The notes beneath the pieces were generated by a model. It saw only the letters and a program-made list of their open reading frames with translations, made no database searches and was not told the DNA's origin. Shown here in pieces: positions 33,933 through 38,184 of a DNA stretch of 38,184 bases. Each line of letters begins with the position of its first letter. Positions within the stretch are counted from its first letter, which is position 1. Source of the stretch: Lentisphaeria bacterium (GTDB lineage: Bacteria > Verrucomicrobiota > Lentisphaeria > Victivallales > UBA1829); the NCBI GenBank assembly GCA_017629515.1, contig JAGBXB010000047.1:1-38184 (forward strand), written 5' to 3'. The position numbers and the translations under genes were made by a program.

Positions 33933-36034
33933 ACTTCTGCGGCAAGAGATTCGATGATATTACTATCCAGCGGAGCGATCTTGCTGACCACAGCAGTACC
34001 GCCTTCGGGCAGAGTAACACTGTCCCCTGCCTTTCTGCCCAGAAGAGTTTTACCAAGTGCCGTATTATAGGCAATAAGGTTTTCTTCAGGTTTTCCATCA
34101 AAAGCACCGACAAAACTGTATTCCAGATCTTTTCCGTCGGAAGTTTTCAGAAGCACTTTTGTAGCCACCGCCACCATTGCCAGATCGGGTTTGAGTTCCG
34201 TAAAGTCGATGGGCTGAACTGTGGCAAGCTGATTTTCCAGTTCGCTTCTGCGTTTACGCAAAATGCTTCTCTGCAATTTTGCCGCATCATATTCCGCATT
34301 TTCACTCAAGTCGCCGAATGCTCTGGCAGTTTCAATGGCTTTCACATTTTCCGGGATCTTCACGCGGACAAGTTCTTCCAGTTCATTGGCAAGGCGTTTA
34401 TAGGAGGCAAAGGAGGTCATAAGTACAGTTTCATCCGCCTGTTCCTCATCATTTCCGCCAAGGACTTTTTTACCTTCGCCGCTTTCCAGTTTGGCTTTGA
34501 GTGTTTCGGAAATACGGGAAAGTTTCACCAGCAGACTCTGACATTCGCCCATCTGCATATTACGCATTTTCTGTACGGCATAGATGAGAGAGGAAACATT
34601 TTCCCCGGCATTTTCCAGAATGACTTTCTGGAAATCCGGTTTATCAAAGAGAAGTTTTTTCAGTTCTCTCTGCGCCGCCGCCCACTCTTTGGGCAGTCCT
34701 TCCTGACTCAAACAGCGGGAGATATTTGCCATATTGATATACTCTTTGAGTTCGCCGAATTTTGCTTTGTTTTTCCAGATGAAAAGCAAGACATCGCAAC
34801 TTACTTTATCTGTTGCATAGATGGCATCTGTCACGTCGTTTGCACTGAGAGTTTCCATCATGGGAGTCATACAGCGCAAGGGAAGAAGCGTGAAAAGTTT
34901 TGCCAGTTCATAACGGGAATAGAGACTTGCCGCACTTTTGATGAATCCGGCAAGAAGTTTCACAGAAAGTCGCCCCCACATTTCCAGATTTTTGAGGAGA
35001 GTCGTTTCATCGATCCGGGCAGGGAAGAAAGGAACTTTGCCCCGCAGAGGTGTAAACATTTTTTTCAGGATCTCTTCATTACCGCAATCCGCAAGGATGG
35101 CAATGGTTTCCGCAAGTGTTGCAAGATCCTTGGGTGGCATATTGGGACGCACTTTGGCAAAGAGGAGAGAAAGTTTTTCGGCAGAAGACTCATCTACCGT
35201 CATGTCGCCACCTTCCGCAGCGGAAAGAAGGGTATAAAGTTCAAGGATACTGCGGGCATCCCGGAAAGAACGGCCTTTCTGACTGCTGTGGGCGGGAGCA
35301 GTGGAAGTCCACCACTTTTCAAAACCGTCAGCAGTAAAAATTTTGGGAACGAACATTTTTTCCAGAAGGGAACGCATTTTTTCTTCGCTCATACTGCCGA
35401 TAGAGTGTTTGGCAAGAGTTTCCCGGCAGAATGCGGCATTTTTCACGGTGGCGGAATTGGCAGCGATAAGATTGGTCATATCAATATGCTGTTCAAAGAA
35501 AAGGCATCCGGAAAGTGCGGTGGCAACAGGAATGGAGATCATGCTGTTGGTGGCAAAAGTATTGACCGCAATGGTCGCTGTGACCTTATCCAGATTGACC
35601 ATTCTGCCCCAACACTGGGATTCTGTCTGGAATACATAGGCATTGGTACGCAGTTTCTGCAATTTATGGATACGGCTGGCAACAGAATTCACAGCGATCC
35701 CGGTATCTCTTGCCCCGATGGCTTTTGCCACAGCCCCGCTGGAAATATAGGGGGGAAGCAAACGGCGTGCCGCATCGTTGAGGGCTGCGCGGAAAAAGGG
35801 TGTATCCAGAACGGAAAGTTCCGCAAGAGCGAGACATACTTCCGCCTTTTTATCGGAAGCACTTACTGTATCATCCCATTCCTGAAAGAGAAGATTGAAA
35901 TTTTCCGCAGCTCCTTTGAGGATTTCATGTTCACAATCCCTGATTCCGGCAAGCAGTTCCTCCGCAGCGGAGTCATTGTCACCCTGCATAGCCGCCATAA
36001 TGAGATCATCCAAAAGTTGCTGTTCTTTGATCAT
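33929..36034 (-). CDS. greA: Long-form transcription elongation/cleavage factor GreA
   Basis: A 701-residue protein whose last 160 residues are a complete GreA. The coiled coil carries ARAFGDLSENAEYDAAK, keeping the acidic tip (Asp, Glu) that stimulates RNA cleavage in stalled polymerase. The FKBP-like domain follows (YSFVGAFDGKPEENLIAYNT, ALGKTLLGRKAGDSVTLP). The first 540 residues are helical with no motif I recognise, like the large N-terminal extension of chlamydial GreA. ATG 36034 was chosen over an upstream in-frame ATG at 36091 because AAGGAG lies 8 nt before it. A metallophosphoesterase gene overlaps its stop. An antisense open frame of similar length on the plus strand is a shadow. 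Confidence 0.88.
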   Translation of the reverse strand: MIKEQQLLDDLIMAAMQGDNDSAAEELLAGIRDCEHEILKGAAENFNLLFQEWDDTVSASDKKAEVCLALAELSVLDTPFFRAALNDAARRLLPPYISSGAVAKAIGARDTGIAVNSVASRIHKLQKLRTNAYVFQTESQCWGRMVNLDKVTATIAVNTFATNSMISIPVATALSGCLFFEQHIDMTNLIAANSATVKNAAFCRETLAKHSIGSMSEEKMRSLLEKMFVPKIFTADGFEKWWTSTAPAHSSQKGRSFRDARSILELYTLLSAAEGGDMTVDESSAEKLSLLFAKVRPNMPPKDLATLAETIAILADCGNEEILKKMFTPLRGKVPFFPARIDETTLLKNLEMWGRLSVKLLAGFIKSAASLYSRYELAKLFTLLPLRCMTPMMETLSANDVTDAIYATDKVSCDVLLFIWKNKAKFGELKEYINMANISRCLSQEGLPKEWAAAQRELKKLLFDKPDFQKVILENAGENVSSLIYAVQKMRNMQMGECQSLLVKLSRISETLKAKLESGEGKKVLGGNDEEQADETVLMTSFASYKRLANELEELVRVKIPENVKAIETARAFGDLSENAEYDAAKLQRSILRKRRSELENQLATVQPIDFTELKPDLAMVAVATKVLLKTSDGKDLEYSFVGAFDGKPEENLIAYNTALGKTLLGRKAGDSVTLPEGGTAVVSKIAPLDSNIIESLAAEV

Positions 36035-36079
36035 ACGCTCTTCTCCTTCTATTAAAAATTTTATTTTCTGCATCATAAT

Positions 36080-36108
36080 AATATACGGCACGATTCCGCA
36101 TTTTTCAA
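36080..36108 (-). promoter_or_regulatory. greA promoter
   Basis: Minus strand TTGAAA (36103-36108), 17-nt spacer, TATATT (36080-36085), about 45 bp before the greA ATG. Confidence 0.6.
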
Positions 36109-36357
36109 GTTGAAAAATCTTTTTCCCCGCCCTTCAAAATCATTTTTTTTGAGATTTTTTTCTGTCTGCGGATCTGCCGGAAAGCAAATTTTTCTTTACG
36201 TTCTCCTTGAAATGACCCGATAACAGTACCGCAGAAAAGAGATTTTCTCATCTTTTTTGATTCTTTACTGGAAAAATCAGCAAAAAGGAAGTATTGTAAT
36301 ACTCCATGAAAAACAGTTCATTTTGCATTTATATACAACAGAAGAAAGGAAATCAAA
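36109..36357 (+). other. Divergent greA-hisG intergenic region
   Basis: About 250 bp without a gene. It contains a small hairpin AGAAAA-GAGA-TTTTCT (36233-36248) followed by CATC and six Ts (36253-36258), possibly a weak attenuator or leader element of the hisG mRNA. It also holds a GTATTGTAATAC inverted repeat (36291-36302) and AGAAAGGA just before hisG. No convincing -35/-10 pair for hisG was found, and no His-rich leader peptide. Confidence 0.35.
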
Positions 36358-37230
36358 ATGGCAAAACTCATGCTCGGCTTCCCCAAAGGAAGTCTTGAAC
36401 AGTCCACTGTGGACATGTTTGCAAAAGCCGGTTACAAAGTCTCTATCAGCAGCAGATCCTATTACCCCACCATCGACGATCCTGAAATCGAATGTATGCT
36501 CATCCGTGCTCAGGAAATGAGTAAATATGTGGAAGAAGGCATCCTTGACTGCGGTCTTACAGGGTATGACTGGATCCAGGAGAACGGGTCCGATGTATAT
36601 GAAGCAGCAGAACTCGTTTATGGTAAAGTTGGCAGAAATCCCCTGCGCTGGGTTCTTGCCGTTCCGGAAGATTCCCCCATCCAGTGCGCCAAAGATCTGG
36701 AAGGAAAACGCATCTCCACAGAAGCAGTGGGCATGACCAAGCGTTACCTTGCCAAACATGGTGTCAATGCCACTGTGGACTTCTCCTGGGGCGCAACCGA
36801 AGTAAAGCCCCCCAAATTTGCCGATGCCATTGTGGAGATCACCGAAACAGGATCCTCCCTGCGTGCAAATAAACTGCGTATCGTAGACACTCTCTGCATC
36901 AGCACCACCCGTTTCATCGCCAATAAAAAGGCAATGGAAGATCCGGAAAAGAAACGCAAGATCGAAAATATCGCTCTTCTTCTCAAAGCCGTTCTTGCCG
37001 CCGAAGGCAAATACGGGCTCATGCTCAATGTCCCCAAAGAAAAACTTGACGAGATCATTGCCAAACTGCCTGCACTGGAACATCCCACAGTTTCCCAGCT
37101 TTCCGATCCTGCCTGGGTCGCAGTCAATACCATCGTTACCGAACATGTGGCAAGAGAACTTATTCCCGAACTCAAAAGACTGGGTGCGAAAGGGATTGTG
37201 GAATATCCTCTCACCAAGATCGTTGAATAA
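36358..37230 (+). CDS. hisG: ATP phosphoribosyltransferase, long form
   Basis: First enzyme of histidine synthesis: joins PRPP and ATP to phosphoribosyl-ATP. The 290-residue length marks the long (HisG_L) form with a C-terminal ACT-like domain for histidine feedback inhibition (about residues 215-290), so no HisZ partner is needed. Catalytic domain landmarks are [13 protein letters not shown] at the start, [15 protein letters not shown] near 60, [18 protein letters not shown] near 118 and [20 protein letters not shown] near 156 (PRPP-binding loop). AGAAAGGA precedes the ATG. It is 15 bp upstream of a PurO-type gene. Confidence 0.95.
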   Translation: MAKLMLGFPKGSLEQSTVDMFAKAGYKVSISSRSYYPTIDDPEIECMLIRAQEMSKYVEEGILDCGLTGYDWIQENGSDVYEAAELVYGKVGRNPLRWVLAVPEDSPIQCAKDLEGKRISTEAVGMTKRYLAKHGVNATVDFSWGATEVKPPKFADAIVEITETGSSLRANKLRIVDTLCISTTRFIANKKAMEDPEKKRKIENIALLLKAVLAAEGKYGLMLNVPKEKLDEIIAKLPALEHPTVSQLSDPAWVAVNTIVTEHVARELIPELKRLGAKGIVEYPLTKIVE

Positions 37231-37245
37231 GAGAAAGGAAAAAAA

Positions 37246-37887
37246 ATGTATATTGGAAGAATCGTTGCTGCCGGGATGACTCCGGATGGAAAAGTGACCG
37301 CCGCCTATCGTGTCTCCTCCCGCTCTTTCCCCAACCGTACTGCAAAAATCACAGGCAAGACCATTTCCATCCTGCCCCGTGCAGGTCACGAAGCCGACCT
37401 TGCCAAAAATCCCTATATTGCCTATAATTGTGTCCGTCTCTGCGGCAGCATTGCTCTTGCCACCAATGGCTCCCAGACCGATCCCATTATTGAAAAAGTC
37501 ATTTCCGGCATGAATCTGCGGGATGCTTTTGCTTTGGGACTTATGGCAATGGATTATGAAAAAGACTCTCTGGATACTCCCCGTATCGCCGCCGCAGTTG
37601 ATGCGGAAAAAGGGATCGCCATGATGGGGATCGTCCGCAAAGACGCTCTTCTTGTCCGTTCCATTACTCTGGAACCCGGCAAGATCTACTATCTTTCCAC
37701 CTACGAAAAAAATGCTCCCGCCCTCCAGAATGTGGATGAAGCCTTTTCCGCCGCAACTGCGGAAGATATCACTTCCTACATGATCGGCAAAGGGGTTTTC
37801 GCCGACTTTGAAAAGCCGGTAACAGCCGCCGCCGCTCTCTGGAACGGCAGTGATTTTGATTACGCTGTGGAAGATGCCGCTTTGTAA
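37246..37887 (+). CDS. purO: IMP cyclohydrolase (PurO-like)
   Basis: A 213-residue protein of the archaeal-type IMP cyclohydrolase family, which closes FAICAR to IMP in the last step of purine synthesis. The N-terminus MYIGRIVAAGMTPDGK followed by AAYRVSSRSFPNRTA is the family signature, and YNCVRLCGSIALATNGSQTD near 66-85 is the second conserved block. It replaces or supplements the usual bacterial PurH cyclohydrolase domain. It is cotranscribed with hisG; histidine synthesis releases AICAR, the precursor of FAICAR, so the pairing makes metabolic sense. It ends just before an intrinsic terminator. Confidence 0.85.
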   Translation: MYIGRIVAAGMTPDGKVTAAYRVSSRSFPNRTAKITGKTISILPRAGHEADLAKNPYIAYNCVRLCGSIALATNGSQTDPIIEKVISGMNLRDAFALGLMAMDYEKDSLDTPRIAAAVDAEKGIAMMGIVRKDALLVRSITLEPGKIYYLSTYEKNAPALQNVDEAFSAATAEDITSYMIGKGVFADFEKPVTAAAALWNGSDFDYAVEDAAL

Positions 37888-37912
37888 AAAGCGCTTTCCG
37901 TATTGATATTCA

Positions 37913-37947
37913 GGAAAGATCATCCGCAAAGGATGTTCTTTCCTTTT
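37913..37947 (+). terminator. Intrinsic terminator of hisG-purO
   Basis: GGAAAGA (37913-37919) pairs with TCTTTCC (37937-37943) and CATCC (37921-37925) with GGATG (37931-37935), one T-T mismatch between, loop GCAAA. TTTT follows directly and a second run of eight Ts comes at 37951-37958. Confidence 0.85.
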
Positions 37948-37969
37948 CACTTTTTTTTATGCTCTGGAT

Positions 37970-38184
37970 ATGTCTGCCATAATTGATTCTCTGAACCCTG
38001 AACAGAAAGAAGCCGCAAGTACCATTGACGGACCGCTTCTTGTCCTTGCCGGTGCAGGAACCGGAAAAACAAGGGTCATCACCTGCCGTATTGCCTATAT
38101 GATCGAGCAGGGCGTACCTCCTTCGAGTATTCTGGGGGTAACCTTCACCAACAAAGCGGCAAAGGAGATGCGGGAAAGACTCAA
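37970..38184 (+). CDS. UvrD/PcrA/Rep-family DNA helicase (3' end outside window)
   Basis: The first 71 residues of a superfamily-1 helicase. It opens with [21 protein letters not shown], the Q-motif region. Next come the Walker A motif AGAGTGKT (near residues 27-34), RIAYMIEQG, and the motif Ia [13 protein letters not shown]. The ATG at 37970 is taken as the start; an overlapping ATG at 37959 stops after seven codons. It lies only 22 bp after the hisG-purO terminator, so its promoter must overlap that terminator or some transcription reads through. Whether it is UvrD, PcrA or Rep cannot be told from this fragment. Confidence 0.93.
   Translation, partial: MSAIIDSLNPEQKEAASTIDGPLLVLAGAGTGKTRVITCRIAYMIEQGVPPSSILGVTFTNKAAKEMRERL

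Noticed and set aside
33911..36055. 714-codon open frame on the plus strand antisense to greA
   Set aside because: The minus strand has a full GreA domain, a good ribosome-binding site and a promoter. The plus-strand translation is His/Phe/Cys-rich with no domain, as expected for an antisense shadow.
36277..37950. 557-codon minus-strand open frame opposite hisG and purO
   Set aside because: It covers two well-recognised genes and an intrinsic terminator; composition is that of a shadow frame.
1..38184. CRISPR arrays, tRNA/rRNA genes, insertion sequences, phage genes
   Set aside because: No regularly spaced repeats, cloverleaf genes, transposase or integrase motifs, or terminal inverted repeats were seen while reading both strands by eye.

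Overview
The window looks like a chromosome segment from a bacterium of the Planctomycetes-Verrucomicrobia-Chlamydiae group, most plausibly Lentisphaerota (Victivallis-like). The best evidence is a greA gene of about 700 codons in which the normal GreA domain is only the last quarter, an architecture I know from Chlamydia and relatives. Secreted proteins carry ordinary Gram-negative signal peptides and lipoboxes. No rRNA, tRNA, CRISPR array or insertion sequence was recognised. This placement is inference; no database was searched.

Region 1 (1-11335, all +) is a RiPP (ribosomally made, post-translationally modified peptide) locus. It holds a Nif11-leader precursor whose core is three Cys-led repeats of about 20 residues, a radical SAM/SPASM maturase, a secreted DUF3089 hydrolase, and a complete NHLM-type exporter: HlyD adaptor, C39-peptidase ABC transporter, and a second ABC transporter with a degenerate N-terminal domain. 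These are followed by a membrane-anchored periplasmic-binding-like protein, a 62-residue peptide with the same leader ending as the precursor, an ECF sigma factor and a lipoprotein. A third core-like motif lies in frame just before the hydrolase signal peptide. The logic suggested is: make, modify, cleave and export a peptide, then possibly sense it and switch on the sigma factor. This is the most likely undescribed system here.

Region 2 (11560-16258, +) is a lactate-use operon: LarA-type lactate racemase, EtfB, EtfA with an N-terminal one-cluster ferredoxin-like segment, and a GlcD-type lactate dehydrogenase. It matches the electron-confurcating lactate dehydrogenase of acetogens, pointing to anaerobic life. 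A folded 3' region and an intrinsic terminator follow.

Region 3 (16586-26076, +) is a carbohydrate-related cluster: a GH1 glycosidase, two unrecognised proteins of about 1000 residues without signal peptides, an AAC(3)-fold acetyltransferase and a UPF0104/AglD-type membrane protein.

Region 4 (26114-38184, mixed strands) is housekeeping: panD and a cytidylate-kinase-like gene (-); an M20 amidohydrolase (+); DciA-like protein, small membrane protein, CPA1 antiporter and TatD (-); an orphan sugar-binding lipoprotein (+); long greA and a coupled metallophosphoesterase (-); hisG and a PurO-type IMP cyclohydrolase (+); and the start of a UvrD/PcrA helicase that runs off the window.
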